Source: Enterobacterales bacterium
GTDB lineage: Bacteria; Pseudomonadota; Gammaproteobacteria; Enterobacterales; Enterobacteriaceae
Length of the DNA stretch: 46,370 nt
Direction: 5' to 3'
NCBI GenBank assembly: GCA_015655145.1
Contig: JAATFO010000059.1
Coordinates: forward strand, 1 to 46,370
Made by a program: the position numbers and the translations under genes. Of this stretch, positions 28,611 through 40,221 are shown in pieces (positions within the stretch are counted from its first letter, which is position 1; each line of letters starts with the position of its first letter). Below the pieces are notes generated by a model. That model was not told the origin of the DNA. It saw nothing but the letters and a program-made list of their open reading frames with translations, and searched no databases.

Positions 28611-29531
28611 ATGGATCGTTTCGATGCGATGCGCGCCTTTGCTCGCGTGGTGGAGGCAGGTAGCTTCACAAAGGCTGCCCAAACGCTTCATATGAGCAAA
28701 ACCACGGTGACGCAGCTCATTCAACAGCTGGAAGCGCGCCTGCGCGTCAAGTTGCTCCATCGCACCACCCGCAAGCTCGGTGTAACTCCCGATGGCGCGG
28801 TCTACTACGAACGCGTCATCCGCCTGCTGGCGGACATGGAGGATGCTGAAAACAGCCTGTCCAGTGCGGCGATTACGCCCAGGGGACGGCTACGGGTGGA
28901 TGTGCCCAGTCCGCTGGCCCGCCTCCTCCTGGTGCCGGCGCTACCGGCTTTCCACGTACGCTACCCTGATATCCAGTTCGACATGGGCGTGAGCGACCGG
29001 GTGGTGGATCTGATCGGCGACAACGTGGATTGTGTCCTGCGCGGTGGCGAAATCAACGACCACTCCCTGATCGCACGCCATGTCGGAGATTTGCAAATCG
29101 GCGTCTACGTCGCCCCCAGTTATGTGGAACGTCTTGGCGCCCCTGCGCACCCGCGAGAGCTGGAAAACACCGACCATCGCATAGTGGGATTCTTGTCCTC
29201 TCGCACCGGTAAGATTGATCCTCTGGTACTGCGCAGTGAGAGTGAACATATTGAAATCACGGGCAGCTATGTACTTGCCGTGGATGATGGCAATGCTTAC
29301 CTCGAAGCTGGGTTAGCCGGGTTAGGCGTGATTGCGCTGCCAGTCTATATGGCGGCAGCACATCAGGCTTGTGGCTCCTTGATTCCGCTATTTGAACATT
29401 GGCGTATTAATCCAATGCCCCTGTACCTGGCATTTCCGCCGAACCGCCATGTCAACGCCAAAATGCGAGTTTTTATTGATTGGATCGTTGAATTGATGCA
29501 GCAGCATGTCCCCAATTCCCACAATAAGTAA
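28611..29531 (+). CDS. LysR-family transcriptional regulator
   Basis: This 306-residue regulator has an N-terminal winged HTH at 1-60 (FARVVEAGSFTKAAQTLHMS, then TVTQLIQQLEARLRVKLLHRTTR) and a periplasmic-binding-like effector domain from about 90. It belongs to the group often found divergent from oxidoreductases. AAGGA lies just before ATG 28611. It most likely controls the rid-oxidoreductase pair through the palindrome at 28566-28588. The ligand is unknown. Confidence 0.92.
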   Translation: MDRFDAMRAFARVVEAGSFTKAAQTLHMSKTTVTQLIQQLEARLRVKLLHRTTRKLGVTPDGAVYYERVIRLLADMEDAENSLSSAAITPRGRLRVDVPSPLARLLLVPALPAFHVRYPDIQFDMGVSDRVVDLIGDNVDCVLRGGEINDHSLIARHVGDLQIGVYVAPSYVERLGAPAHPRELENTDHRIVGFLSSRTGKIDPLVLRSESEHIEITGSYVLAVDDGNAYLEAGLAGLGVIALPVYMAAAHQACGSLIPLFEHWRINPMPLYLAFPPNRHVNAKMRVFIDWIVELMQQHVPNSHNK

Positions 29532-29869
29532 CTACATCCCAGCCCCCTGATTCGCTCATCAGCGTCGATTGGTGGTCTTGACAGAAAGGGAATTCAGATT
29601 TAGCTTATTTATTCGCCAGTTACTGGCAAAGGCGATCCCAGTCAGAGGAGCCAATTCTTGTTCTGAGGATGTCTACTGATGTCCACAGGTCATTGAAAGA
29701 AGAGTGAAATCCTTTCTTCTACGTTCCACTGACGTCTACTGAAATCCACCCGAATCCGACACTTTTAAGTCCATCGGAAAACGGGTAGATTTGAGTCCGC
29801 ATTGTTGCTGTCAGCTTTTGCAGCCGGAAACCAGAATCCAGCTCTGGCCTGTAATCAGGAGCTACGATC
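29532..29869. other. Integrase upstream region with arm-type repeats
   Basis: No gene is seen in these 338 bp, and no tRNA or tRNA 3' end is seen. Two direct repeats, GTCTACTGATGTCCAC (29671-29686) and GTCTACTGAAATCCAC (29734-29749), differ at two of 16 positions, and related half-motifs (TCCACTGACG) lie between them. Spaced copies of this kind upstream of a P4-type integrase gene look like arm-type binding sites of an attachment region. Confidence 0.55.
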
Positions 29870-31249
29870 ATGGCACTTTCCGATACCGCAGTCCGCCGGG
29901 CCAAAGCAACCGGTAAAGCCTATACCCTCCCTGATAATGCCGGCCTTTCACTTGCCGTCGCACCCAAAGGAGGCAGATCCTGGCACTTCCGCTATTACTG
30001 GGGAGGAAAACAGAAACGGATGTCCCTGGACCAGTATCCTGATGTGACGTTGCGCGGAGCCAGGCAGACAAGAGACCAGGCTTCGTCCCTGTTGGCACAA
30101 GGCATCAATCCACGGGTTGCCCGTGAGCAACAACGTCATACCCTCCGGCTCGCGTCTGAGAACAGCTTTCACGCAGTATTTAAAGAATGGACTGAATACC
30201 GCGCCCTGACGCTGAAAGAAAGCAGAAAATTGTCCCTTTCCCAGTGCAGGCGAGTTTTCGACAACGATGTCCTGCCAAAAATTGGTAAAACATCCGTTTA
30301 CGACGTTCGTCGGTCTGACCTCTTACAAATACTGAGCACAATTGAGCAACGTGGGGCCTTCACCGTTGCCCAAAAAGTCCGGGGCTGGCTGAATCAGCTG
30401 TTTCGTTTTGCGCTGGCCAAGGTTGAAGGGCTGGAGAACAATCCCGTAACGGATCTGAATGTAGTTGCTCTGCCCAAACCACCCGAAATCCATAACCCTT
30501 TTCTGTGGATGCATGAGATCCCTGCTCTTTTACAAAAGCTGCATCACTACCATGGACAACTCAATACCCGGTTGGGGCTTCATCTGCTGTTGCTGACAGG
30601 CGTGCGCACTGGCGAGTTACACCTGGCAACTCCTGACCAGTTCGATCTGGCCCGGGTCTTATGGTTTATTCCAACGGAGAACGTAAAACAGTTGCAACGT
30701 CTTTTACGCAAAAGCGGGAAACGTTCACAAAACATTCCACCTTATACCGTCCCTCTGTCTGTTCAGGCTGTTAAAATCATCCGCAGTCTTCTGGATGAGG
30801 TCAGGCCCGGGCAACAATTTTTATTGCCGGGCAACGCTGACCTGAATAAACGCATCAGTGAAAACACACTTAACGCCGCCCTGAAACGCATAGGATATAA
30901 AAACCGGCTGACCAGTCACGGTATACGCGGCACCATTTCCACCGCCCTGCATGAAATCGGCTATCCGAAGATCTGGATAGAGGCTCAACTTTCCCATACC
31001 GACTCCAATACAGTCAGTGCAGCCTACAATCACGCCGCCTACATTGAACAGCGGCGAGTCATGATGCCGGACTGGGCTGATCGTCTTGATCTTTTGGAAA
31101 GAGGACATGCTGAAACAGCAAATAGCCGACTTGTCATTCAAATTGCAGGGATCCCGCTCGGGTCTGCCACAGAATCTGACATTACTGGCCATTCTTCGCG
31201 CGGGGCCAGGAACAATGACGGTGGTGTTCCCACTTTCATTGGGGAATAA
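29870..31249 (+). CDS. P4-type tyrosine recombinase/integrase
   Basis: This 459-residue site-specific recombinase has an N-terminal DUF4102 arm-binding domain (1-90, LSDTAVRRAKATGKAYTLPD onward), a core-binding domain (about 100-205) and a catalytic domain. Catalytic residues visible are Arg in LTGVRTGEL, His-x-x-Arg in SHGIRGT, His in LSHTDSN and the nucleophile Tyr in AAYNHAAY. AGGAG lies 8 bases before ATG 29870. The C-terminal tail after the usual WAD motif is about 45 residues longer than I would expect. It appears intact. It is the only integrity gene of the island, and no matching second attachment site can be seen. Confidence 0.9.
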   Translation: MALSDTAVRRAKATGKAYTLPDNAGLSLAVAPKGGRSWHFRYYWGGKQKRMSLDQYPDVTLRGARQTRDQASSLLAQGINPRVAREQQRHTLRLASENSFHAVFKEWTEYRALTLKESRKLSLSQCRRVFDNDVLPKIGKTSVYDVRRSDLLQILSTIEQRGAFTVAQKVRGWLNQLFRFALAKVEGLENNPVTDLNVVALPKPPEIHNPFLWMHEIPALLQKLHHYHGQLNTRLGLHLLLLTGVRTGELHLATPDQFDLARVLWFIPTENVKQLQRLLRKSGKRSQNIPPYTVPLSVQAVKIIRSLLDEVRPGQQFLLPGNADLNKRISENTLNAALKRIGYKNRLTSHGIRGTISTALHEIGYPKIWIEAQLSHTDSNTVSAAYNHAAYIEQRRVMMPDWADRLDLLERGHAETANSRLVIQIAGIPLGSATESDITGHSSRGARNNDGGVPTFIGE

Positions 31250-31329
31250 AAACCGTCAAGCTGATCTTCATCAGACAATGATGAATTGAATGCTGTTTTC
31301 AAAAATATCGCGAGACAATTCCTCCAACG

Positions 31330-31605
31330 TTATATACAACACCAAATATTGACACGACGAGCAGGAACAGAGACGAGATAAAACCAACGCTTCTGCCGTG
31401 ACGCTCCGGTATCCAACGTTTCACTGTCAGTGATATAGAGAGAGAGTATGGAAAAGTCGAAAATTACCCACACAACAGAAAGCGTTATGATACTGACAGT
31501 AAAATCGTGAGTTACGGCAATGAATTGTGGGAAGAAAGAAACAAAGAAAAGAATATCCAGGGTGGCTTGCACGACTCCCATTTGCCTAAAGCGGTCAAAT
31601 ATTCA
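31330..31605 (-). pseudogene. Remnant of a LysE/RhtB-type amino acid exporter
   Basis: Read on the minus strand, the stretch from about 31605 gives RFRQ, then ATLDILFFVSFFPQFI and a following hydrophobic segment ending LSLYI. This corresponds to the central NPKxxLFFxxFFPQF region of LysE/RhtB exporters. An in-frame stop codon (TGA) precedes it by about nine codons, the N-terminal half is missing and the C-terminus has lost similarity. It is a decayed fragment left between the integrase and yfhL. The rest of the gap to 31853 holds only AT-rich sequence. Confidence 0.6.
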
Positions 31606-31853
31606 TGGTTTTTGCCTTTTGCGTTGCTGTAGTGACCATGCCAACACATTTATTTATAAGGAAAAATAGCTGAGTATCATACATGTGCTGTTTTTCGGGC
31701 TAAAAAATGATGTGCGTTGCTGATTTGCGTTACTGGAATACGTTTATCATTGTATTTTATACTGTATAAAACTAAAATTTGTTTGTAATGGTGCGGAATA
31801 TAGAATGAATATAACTGTTTGTTTTTATTGCTTTAAATTGGTAAGCTATTAAT

Positions 31854-32108
31854 ATGGCTTTATTGATTACCGAAAAATGCATCAACTGCGATATGTGCGA
31901 ACCTGAATGTCCGAATCAGGCGATCTCTCTGGGTGAAGCGATCTATCAAATAAATACCGATTGCTGCACCGAATGTGTAGGACATTATGCGGCGCCCACC
32001 TGCCTGAGCGTGTGCCCGATTGATCACGCCATTATTACCGATCCTGACTGTCAGGAAAGTAACGCGCGTCTGTGGGAAAAGTTTGTTGTCCTGCACCATC
32101 TCGCCTGA
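31854..32108 (+). CDS. yfhL: YfhL-type 2[4Fe-4S] ferredoxin
   Basis: This 84-residue ferredoxin is of the Allochromatium type. Cluster ligands lie at Cys9, Cys12, Cys15, Cys19 and at Cys38, Cys41, Cys50, Cys54, with the eight-residue spacing between Cys41 and Cys50 that marks this class. Cys37 is extra (Lys in E. coli). The C-terminus is two residues shorter than in E. coli. The physiological partner is unknown in most species. It marks the return to the conserved backbone and converges with acpS, 2 bp apart. Confidence 0.95.
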   Translation: MALLITEKCINCDMCEPECPNQAISLGEAIYQINTDCCTECVGHYAAPTCLSVCPIDHAIITDPDCQESNARLWEKFVVLHHLA

Positions 32109-32110
32109 GG

Positions 32111-32491
32111 TTAATTTTCGATAATCACTGTTGCACAGGCATAACTTTTCTCATCCGCCAGCGTCACATGCACATATTTAACACCGAGTTTTTCGGCAAT
32201 GGTTGCGGCTTGATCAAAAAAGCGCAGCTCTGGTTTACCCCATTCATCGTTATAGACTTCAAACTGATTAAAAGCCAGACCACCGCGAATACCGGTACCA
32301 AAGGCCTTGGCCGCCGCTTCTTTCACGGCAAAACGTTTGGCGAGAAAACGCACCGGCTGCTGGTGCGTCTGATACTGTCGCCATTCTTTTTGGCTAAGCA
32401 CACGCTGCGCCAATCGATCGCCGGAACGAAAAATAACGCCCTCAATACGGGCAATTTCAACGATATCCGTTCCCAACCCCAGAATGGCCAT
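32111..32491 (-). CDS. acpS: Holo-[acyl-carrier-protein] synthase
   Basis: AcpS transfers 4'-phosphopantetheine from CoA to ACP, which is essential for fatty acid synthesis. At 126 residues it has the two family motifs, LGTDIVEI (metal-binding Asp) and [14 protein letters not shown] (Glu). The start overlaps the pdxJ stop by one base, so it is translationally coupled to pdxJ. Confidence 0.97.
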   Translation of the reverse strand: MAILGLGTDIVEIARIEGVIFRSGDRLAQRVLSQKEWRQYQTHQQPVRFLAKRFAVKEAAAKAFGTGIRGGLAFNQFEVYNDEWGKPELRFFDQAATIAEKLGVKYVHVTLADEKSYACATVIIEN

Positions 32492-33222
32492 TAGCGACGC
32501 GCTTCACGCATCAATTGTTTCATGGCGCTGACAGCATCAGCCAGACCGCTCATCAGCGCACGGCCAATAATGGCATGGCCGATATTAAGCTCATGCATTT
32601 CCGGCAATGCCGCTATCGGCATCACGTTGTGATAGGTGAGTCCATGCCCGGCATTCACTTTTAACCTTTTGCTGGCGGCGTAACGTGCCGCATGACGAAT
32701 CCGCGCCAGTTCAGTGTCGCGCATGGGTCCCTCATCAGCTTCCGCATAAGCCCCGGTATGGATTTCAATGTAAGGCGCGCCCGCAGCAACCGCAGCATCA
32801 ATCTGGTGATCGTCCGCATCGATAAATAGCGATACCAGAATACCCGCCGCACTCAGGCGTTGTACTGCGGCGGTCACTTTCTCCTGCTGGCCCGCAACAT
32901 CCAGCCCACCTTCCGTCGTCACTTCCAGACGCTTTTCCGGCACCAGGCAACAAAAGTGAGGTTTAATTTTACAGGCGATGGCGACCATTTCATCGGTCAC
33001 TGCCATTTCAAGGTTCATTCGTGTCTGGATGGTTTGGCGCAACAGGGACACATCACGATCAGTAATATGGCGACGGTCCTCACGTAAATGTACAGTAATG
33101 CCGTCGGCACCGGCTTGTTCGGATACAAAGGCGGCCTGAATCGGGTCAGGATAGTGTGTACCACGCGCGTTACGTACAGTGGCAATATGATCAATGTTGA
33201 CGCCTAACAACAACTCAGCCAT
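32491..33222 (-). CDS. pdxJ: Pyridoxine 5'-phosphate synthase
   Basis: PdxJ condenses deoxyxylulose 5-phosphate and 3-amino-2-oxopropyl phosphate to pyridoxine 5'-phosphate, a TIM-barrel enzyme of the vitamin B6 pathway. At 243 residues it has the same length as E. coli. Typical segments are [45 protein letters not shown] and [11 protein letters not shown] use the ATG at 33222 ([12 protein letters not shown]) and not the open-frame start at 33267. Confidence 0.97.
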   Translation of the reverse strand: MAELLLGVNIDHIATVRNARGTHYPDPIQAAFVSEQAGADGITVHLREDRRHITDRDVSLLRQTIQTRMNLEMAVTDEMVAIACKIKPHFCCLVPEKRLEVTTEGGLDVAGQQEKVTAAVQRLSAAGILVSLFIDADDHQIDAAVAAGAPYIEIHTGAYAEADEGPMRDTELARIRHAARYAASKRLKVNAGHGLTYHNVMPIAALPEMHELNIGHAIIGRALMSGLADAVSAMKQLMREARR

Positions 33223-33299
33223 GACAACCCTCAGATTTTCACCATGATAATGGCATGCAGTGTACAACGTTCTACACCCTTGCTGGTATGGTTGCGAAA

Positions 33300-34037
33300 T
33301 TAATCTTTGTCTTCAGGAGGTGTAACAGGTTGTTTTTTCACCACAAACGGGCGAAATAACTCCTGGCTTTTCAGCGGTTTTCCACCCAGATAAGGTTGCA
33401 GTGCCATACGGGTAAAGCGCTTCGCTGCCCGTAACACATCACCATCCGGGAATTCACGTGTATACAGCGCACGTAATTGCCGTCCGGTAAAACTGCGATG
33501 GTTGAGCACCATGCTGGCGATAAAGCCTTTTTCAGCACGATAACTGTATGTCATCTCATCACTGATCGCTGCACCACTGCCCGCACAATGGAGGAAATCC
33601 ACACCGTAGCCAAGATGAGCTAACATCGCCAATTCAAAACGCCGCAGTGCAGGTTCGGGAGAACCGTGGTTCGCAGCAAGCACCTGGATACAGTTAAGAT
33701 AGTCAAAGAAAAGTTCGGAGAAAGCAGTTCCCTGCTCAAGCACGCGGAATAAAAGTTCGTTGACGTAGAGGCCACAATACAGTGTGGTGCCACTTAGCGG
33801 CAACGCCATGGAAACCGCTTCTGCATTGCGTAGCGTTTTGACTTCACCACGCCCACTCCAGCGTACCAGGAGCGGAGTAAACGGTTGTAATGCACCTTTG
33901 AGACTCGAACGCTTCGAACGGGCACCTTTGGCCAGCACCCGCACACGCCCGTAACCTTCAGTAAAGAGATCTAACAGCAGACTGGTTTCGCTGTAAGGAC
34001 GTCCATGCAGAACAAACGCGCGCTGCCAGTCTTCCAT
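33300..34037 (-). CDS. recO: DNA repair protein RecO
   Basis: RecO works with RecF and RecR to load RecA on SSB-coated DNA. The 245-residue protein has an N-terminal OB fold (about 1-80, [17 protein letters not shown] and [12 protein letters not shown]) and an alpha-helical C-terminal domain. It follows era by 7 bp in the rnc-era-recO operon, as in E. coli. Confidence 0.96.
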   Translation of the reverse strand: MEDWQRAFVLHGRPYSETSLLLDLFTEGYGRVRVLAKGARSKRSSLKGALQPFTPLLVRWSGRGEVKTLRNAEAVSMALPLSGTTLYCGLYVNELLFRVLEQGTAFSELFFDYLNCIQVLAANHGSPEPALRRFELAMLAHLGYGVDFLHCAGSGAAISDEMTYSYRAEKGFIASMVLNHRSFTGRQLRALYTREFPDGDVLRAAKRFTRMALQPYLGGKPLKSQELFRPFVVKKQPVTPPEDKD

Positions 34038-34044
34038 TCAGTAC

Positions 34045-35642
<1,598 letters not shown>

Positions 35643-35766
35643 TTAACAATGCGTCAATTTAATCTGCATACGGAACAGGGCTGTCTGAATACCAACACTA
35701 AACAGTTTCGTGTGCAGTGGCTTCCGTCTGGAAGCCAGCCTTTATACAGCTCAAAACAAGTAAATA

Positions 35767-36741
35767 TTAATGAATACCGCCAATCCGGCTCAGACGAACA
35801 CCCGTTGGCCACTCACCTTCTTGCTTCTCAAAACTCATCCAGATTGCCGTGGCTTTACCGACCAGGTTCTTCTCCGGCACGAAGCCCCAATAACGGCTGT
35901 CAGCACTGTTATCACGGTTATCGCCCATCATAAAGTATTCACCTTGTGGCACAATCCAGCTCGACTGAGGTTGACCTGGCTGTTGATAATACATTCCTGC
36001 CTGGCTTTGTGCTTCAGTGACCAACAAAATATTGTGCGTAACGTCACCCAGCGTCTCTTTGCGTGTCGCCAAACGCAAGCCACCCTGCATCGATTCACCC
36101 TGCGAAACATGCCAGAAACCATTGCCGGTTTCATTGCCATCAAAACCGTTAAAAGTCTGAATAAATTCACTGGGCTCAATATCAGAATAGGTGACAGGTA
36201 ATGCTTTATCACAATATTTCGCCTGATTACAGGACGGGTTCACCGTTACCGTTTTACTTTGCGGATCATAAGTGACTCGATCCCCCGGCAAACCTACCAC
36301 GCGTTTAATATAATCCAGACTTGGCTCCTTCGGGTATTTAAATACCGCGATATCACCGCGTTTGGGATGCCCGGTTGGGATCAACGTGGTTTGCGTAATC
36401 GGATCTTTAATGCCATAAGCAAACTTTTCCACCAGAATAAAATCACCAATCAATAATGTCGGCATCATTGATCCTGATGGGATCTGAAAAGGTTCATAAA
36501 CAAAAGAGCGAACCACAAACACCACGGCCAACACCGGAAACACTGAAGCCGCCGTTTCAACCCAGCCTGGCTGCTTTAGTGCTTTGACCTCGGTTCCGTT
36601 GTCAGCAATATTACCGATTTGTGCCTGTGCTTCGGCATATTTAATCCGACGGGCCGGCGCCCATTTGAATTTATCAACACACCAAATGATGCCGGTGAGC
36701 AACGTTGCTATCGCCAGAATCAGGGCGAACATATTAGCCAT
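35767..36741 (-). CDS. lepB: Signal peptidase I
   Basis: LepB removes signal peptides from exported preproteins at the outer face of the inner membrane. The 324 residues have two N-terminal membrane segments, the Ser nucleophile in PSGSMMPTL and the general base Lys in YIKRVVGLPGD, and the box GDNRDNSADSRYWGFVP. It follows lepA by 9 bp, one operon. Confidence 0.98.
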   Translation of the reverse strand: MANMFALILAIATLLTGIIWCVDKFKWAPARRIKYAEAQAQIGNIADNGTEVKALKQPGWVETAASVFPVLAVVFVVRSFVYEPFQIPSGSMMPTLLIGDFILVEKFAYGIKDPITQTTLIPTGHPKRGDIAVFKYPKEPSLDYIKRVVGLPGDRVTYDPQSKTVTVNPSCNQAKYCDKALPVTYSDIEPSEFIQTFNGFDGNETGNGFWHVSQGESMQGGLRLATRKETLGDVTHNILLVTEAQSQAGMYYQQPGQPQSSWIVPQGEYFMMGDNRDNSADSRYWGFVPEKNLVGKATAIWMSFEKQEGEWPTGVRLSRIGGIH

Positions 36742-36750
36742 CGAGTTTCC

Positions 36751-38550
36751 TTATTTGCTGTCTTTACCGACATGCAGAATGGCGAGAAAGGCTTCTTGCG
36801 GCAGTTCGACATTACCGATCTGCTTCATTCGCTTTTTACCTTCTTTCTGTTTCTGCAACAGTTTTTTCTTACGGCTAACATCACCACCGTAGCACTTAGC
36901 AAGAACGTTTTTACGCAACTGTTTCACGGTTGAACGGGCAATAATGTGATTACCAATCGCCGCCTGAATTGCAATATCGAACTGTTGCCGGGGGATCAGG
37001 TCTTTCATTTTTTCCACCAGATCCCGGCCACGATATTGCGAATTGTCGCGGTGAGTGATCAGCGCCAGCGCATCAACACGTTCTGAGTTAATCAGAACAT
37101 CAACGCGCACCATGTCAGAGGTTTGAAAACGTTTAAAATTATAGTCCAGCGATGCATAGCCGCGAGACGTTGATTTCAGGCGATCAAAGAAATCCAGAAC
37201 CACTTCCGCCATCGGAATTTCATACGTCAGCGCGACCTGTTTGCCATGGTAGACCATATTTGTCTGTACACCCCGTTTTTCTATGCACAACGTAATAACG
37301 TTGCCAAGATACTCCTGCGGTAACAGCATATGGCATTCAGCAATGGGCTCGCGCAATTCTTCAATATTATTTAACGGCGGCAGCTTTGATGGGCTGTCGA
37401 CGTAAATAACTTCACCCTGAGTGGTTTCAACTTCATAAACCACCGTTGGCGCGGTCGTGATCAGATCGAGATCATATTCACGCTCCAGGCGTTCCTGAAT
37501 GATCTCCATATGCAACAATCCAAGGAAGCCGCAACGGAAACCAAAACCCAGCGCGGTTGAGCTTTCTGGTTCATAAAACAGCGAAGCATCATTCAGGCTC
37601 AATTTGCCCAGGGCATCGCGAAACGCTTCATAGTCATCTGAGCTTATCGGAAACAGACCCGCATACACCTGCGGTTTCACTTTTTTAAAACCCGGCAGTG
37701 CTTTTTGCGCCGGATTTTTTGCCAGTGTCAGGGTATCGCCAACGGGTGCGCCAAGAATATCTTTAATCGCGCAAACCAGCCACCCCACCTCACCGCATTT
37801 CAGCATATCGCCATCAAGCCGTTTTGGCGTAAAGATACCGAGACGCTCAGCGTTATACACCTGGCCCGTGCTCATAACTTTAACTTTGTCGCCTTTACGC
37901 AACGTGCCATTTTTAATCCGCACCAGTGAAACCACACCGAGGTAGTTATCAAACCAGGAGTCGATGATCAACGCTTGCAATGGCCCTTCCGGATCACCGC
38001 CAGGCGGTGGAATATCACGGACTAACCGCTCCAGCAATTCGGGAACGCCGACGCCTGTTTTCGCTGAGCAACGCACCGCATCGGTAGCATCAATACCAAC
38101 AATATCTTCGATCTCTTCGGAAACACGATCAGGATCTGCCGCCGGCAGATCGATCTTGTTCAACACCGGCACCACTTCCAGATCCATTTCCATTGCGGTG
38201 TAACAGTTGGCCAGAGTTTGTGCTTCCACACCTTGTCCGGCATCAACCACCAACAATGCGCCTTCACAAGCGGCCAGAGAACGAGAGACTTCATAAGAGA
38301 AGTCAACATGCCCCGGCGTATCGATAAAATTGAGCTGGTAAGTTTCACCGTTTTGCGCCTGATAATTGAGCGTTACGCTCTGCGCTTTGATGGTAATGCC
38401 GCGCTCACGCTCTAAATCCATAGAATCCAGCACTTGCGCTGCCATTTCGCGATCGGCTAAACCGCCGCAAATTTGAATCAGGCGATCGGAAAGTGTCGAT
38501 TTGCCATGGTCGATATGGGCGATGATAGAAAAGTTTCTTATGTGCTTCAT
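36751..38550 (-). CDS. lepA: Elongation factor 4 (LepA)
   Basis: LepA is a ribosome-binding translational GTPase linked to initiation and 30S biogenesis. The 599 residues contain G1 [10 protein letters not shown]3 DTPGHVDF and G4 NKIDLP, then EF-G-like domains and the specific C-terminal domain ending in [22 protein letters not shown] basic sequence. The 5' leader (38551-38650) can form a small hairpin (ACTCTC/GAGAGT). Confidence 0.98.
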   Translation of the reverse strand: MKHIRNFSIIAHIDHGKSTLSDRLIQICGGLADREMAAQVLDSMDLERERGITIKAQSVTLNYQAQNGETYQLNFIDTPGHVDFSYEVSRSLAACEGALLVVDAGQGVEAQTLANCYTAMEMDLEVVPVLNKIDLPAADPDRVSEEIEDIVGIDATDAVRCSAKTGVGVPELLERLVRDIPPPGGDPEGPLQALIIDSWFDNYLGVVSLVRIKNGTLRKGDKVKVMSTGQVYNAERLGIFTPKRLDGDMLKCGEVGWLVCAIKDILGAPVGDTLTLAKNPAQKALPGFKKVKPQVYAGLFPISSDDYEAFRDALGKLSLNDASLFYEPESSTALGFGFRCGFLGLLHMEIIQERLEREYDLDLITTAPTVVYEVETTQGEVIYVDSPSKLPPLNNIEELREPIAECHMLLPQEYLGNVITLCIEKRGVQTNMVYHGKQVALTYEIPMAEVVLDFFDRLKSTSRGYASLDYNFKRFQTSDMVRVDVLINSERVDALALITHRDNSQYRGRDLVEKMKDLIPRQQFDIAIQAAIGNHIIARSTVKQLRKNVLAKCYGGDVSRKKKLLQKQKEGKKRMKQIGNVELPQEAFLAILHVGKDSK

Positions 38551-38791
38551 TATGGAGATTATTCTGCCTTACAAATTCTGAAACTCTCACTCTCGATGTG
38601 CCGGAGAGAGTCATACCCCAGGCAGACGTTTGCCCGAAAGGCTGCATTCTACACTACATATCAGGGTCGTGGAATCATCGACTCTGGCTATAACGTGAAG
38701 AAAAAACCCGTACAGTGAAAACAAGCATGCTTTAGTCGAAAACAAGATGGGAAAAGATCAATAAGACAATCTGGCAGGCAATGCAAACCAC

Positions 38792-39262
38792 TCAATGCCG
38801 GGATTCAGTTTCAACGCGTACCGCATTGAGTGGCAGGGTAATATTGAGAATAACTGGCTGAAAGGAGGCCCTTTCGCCAAACAGCGTCGAACAGCCTTTC
38901 GCGATAATAAAACCGCCGACGCCGCCCAGTAACGCCCCGGCTGCGGCTGCCAGGTCATGATGAAACAACATTTGAAACAGCCCAGCAACCGTAAACAACC
39001 CGACCAATGGCGTCATATAGACCAGCAACGCAGAACCTAATAAACTGCTTTCTTTAATACCCAGCTCCACACGCTGCCCAGGTTCGAGCGGCTTTTCGCT
39101 GACGATTTGCATAATATGCGCGTTTTTGGGCCCCAGTTTATTTAGCATCGCACTGCCACACCCTTTGCGCGCTGAACAGCTATTGCAAGTGGTTTTTATT
39201 TCAGAATGCAGTGTGGCGATGCCATTTTGCCACGAAACCACGGTAGCCCATTCTCTCATCAT
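38792..39262 (-). CDS. rseC: SoxR-reducing / sigma-E factor regulatory protein RseC
   Basis: This 156-residue inner-membrane protein has an N-terminal cysteine cluster (CNSCSARKGCG) followed by two membrane helices (about 78-98 and 105-122). In E. coli it acts on sigma-E and in the RsxABCDGE/RseC complex that reduces SoxR. The first ATG at 39262 overlaps the rseB stop (ATGA); the second ATG at 39259 is also possible. It is the last gene of the rpoE operon. Confidence 0.95.
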   Translation of the reverse strand: MMREWATVVSWQNGIATLHSEIKTTCNSCSARKGCGSAMLNKLGPKNAHIMQIVSEKPLEPGQRVELGIKESSLLGSALLVYMTPLVGLFTVAGLFQMLFHHDLAAAAGALLGGVGGFIIAKGCSTLFGERASFQPVILNITLPLNAVRVETESRH

Positions 39263-40221
39263 CGTTGTGTACCCGTACCCATATCAATGCTGTCAGCGAT
39301 GCGTTTTGCAGTTGCAGGCGGTAACTCGCCCACCACCGTGATTTCCATATTATTGCGCGATTCAATTTGCACCGTACGACGTCCCGTGCGCAATAGCTGT
39401 GTCGTACTACTTTTATCTGCCGGACGCAGATTGACAGAAAAGCTGAATAAACCATCAGAATACATCCGTGACTCGATAGGTTTATTAATCACCGGGATAT
39501 TACGCCGGCTCTGCGAGACTTCTTGCATCCCCGTAGGTAACCAGGTGGGTTTCCAACTGAGTTGCACCTTTTCCATCGACGGCACAGACAATGACGGAGG
39601 CAGGTCCGCTTTTTCCAGTCCCTGCATCAGACTACGGACACCCTCATCTACCGCAAAACTGATGACCCGATATTGTTCCAGCGTTTCACCATCGCGATCC
39701 AGTAAATCAATACGCAACGGTAGCTTAGCTTCACTATCCAGCCAGACAATATAACTGTAGCGCGTACCATCCCGGGCCACAATGCGCACAACTTCACACA
39801 GTTGGTCGGCAATGCGTGTACGTCCCACAGGGATAAAATCGTAACTCACCGCCAGCCGCTGAAAATCGGCATACACGACCGATGGCAACGCATCAACGAT
39901 GTAATTACCGGGTAACGAGAATGGTTCAAGGCCAGGTTCGAAATAACTGATGTCATTGCCACGTTGAATGACCTCACGACGCGGGCCGTCCATTTGCAAT
40001 AGCTGGGCGAACACTTTGCCATTTATCACTGCATGGCGATAACGTAAAGATTCGATCCCTATTCTGGAGACATTGATATAGGCAAGTTCGTAGTTGAGGG
40101 ACTGACTGGCCTGCTCCATCTGTTGTAACAAAGCCCCGGACGCTGATTGCTGCGCCGGGGCGACAGATGAGTACACCAGGCTACCAGCCAAAAGGCTAAC
40201 GGCATACCAGAGTTGCTTCAT
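39259..40221 (-). CDS. rseB: Sigma-E regulatory protein RseB
   Basis: This periplasmic sensor binds RseA and protects it from DegS until lipopolysaccharide intermediates or misfolded porins appear. The 320 residues have a cleavable signal (1-24, cut near APA) and the MucB/RseB N- and C-terminal domains. The start overlaps the rseA stop by one base. Confidence 0.96.
   Translation of the reverse strand: MKQLWYAVSLLAGSLVYSSVAPAQQSASGALLQQMEQASQSLNYELAYINVSRIGIESLRYRHAVINGKVFAQLLQMDGPRREVIQRGNDISYFEPGLEPFSLPGNYIVDALPSVVYADFQRLAVSYDFIPVGRTRIADQLCEVVRIVARDGTRYSYIVWLDSEAKLPLRIDLLDRDGETLEQYRVISFAVDEGVRSLMQGLEKADLPPSLSVPSMEKVQLSWKPTWLPTGMQEVSQSRRNIPVINKPIESRMYSDGLFSFSVNLRPADKSSTTQLLRTGRRTVQIESRNNMEITVVGELPPATAKRIADSIDMGTGTQR

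Noticed and set aside
29532..29869. tRNA gene serving as integrase target
   Set aside because: No cloverleaf or GGTTCGA-type T-loop with a paired stem is found in the interval.
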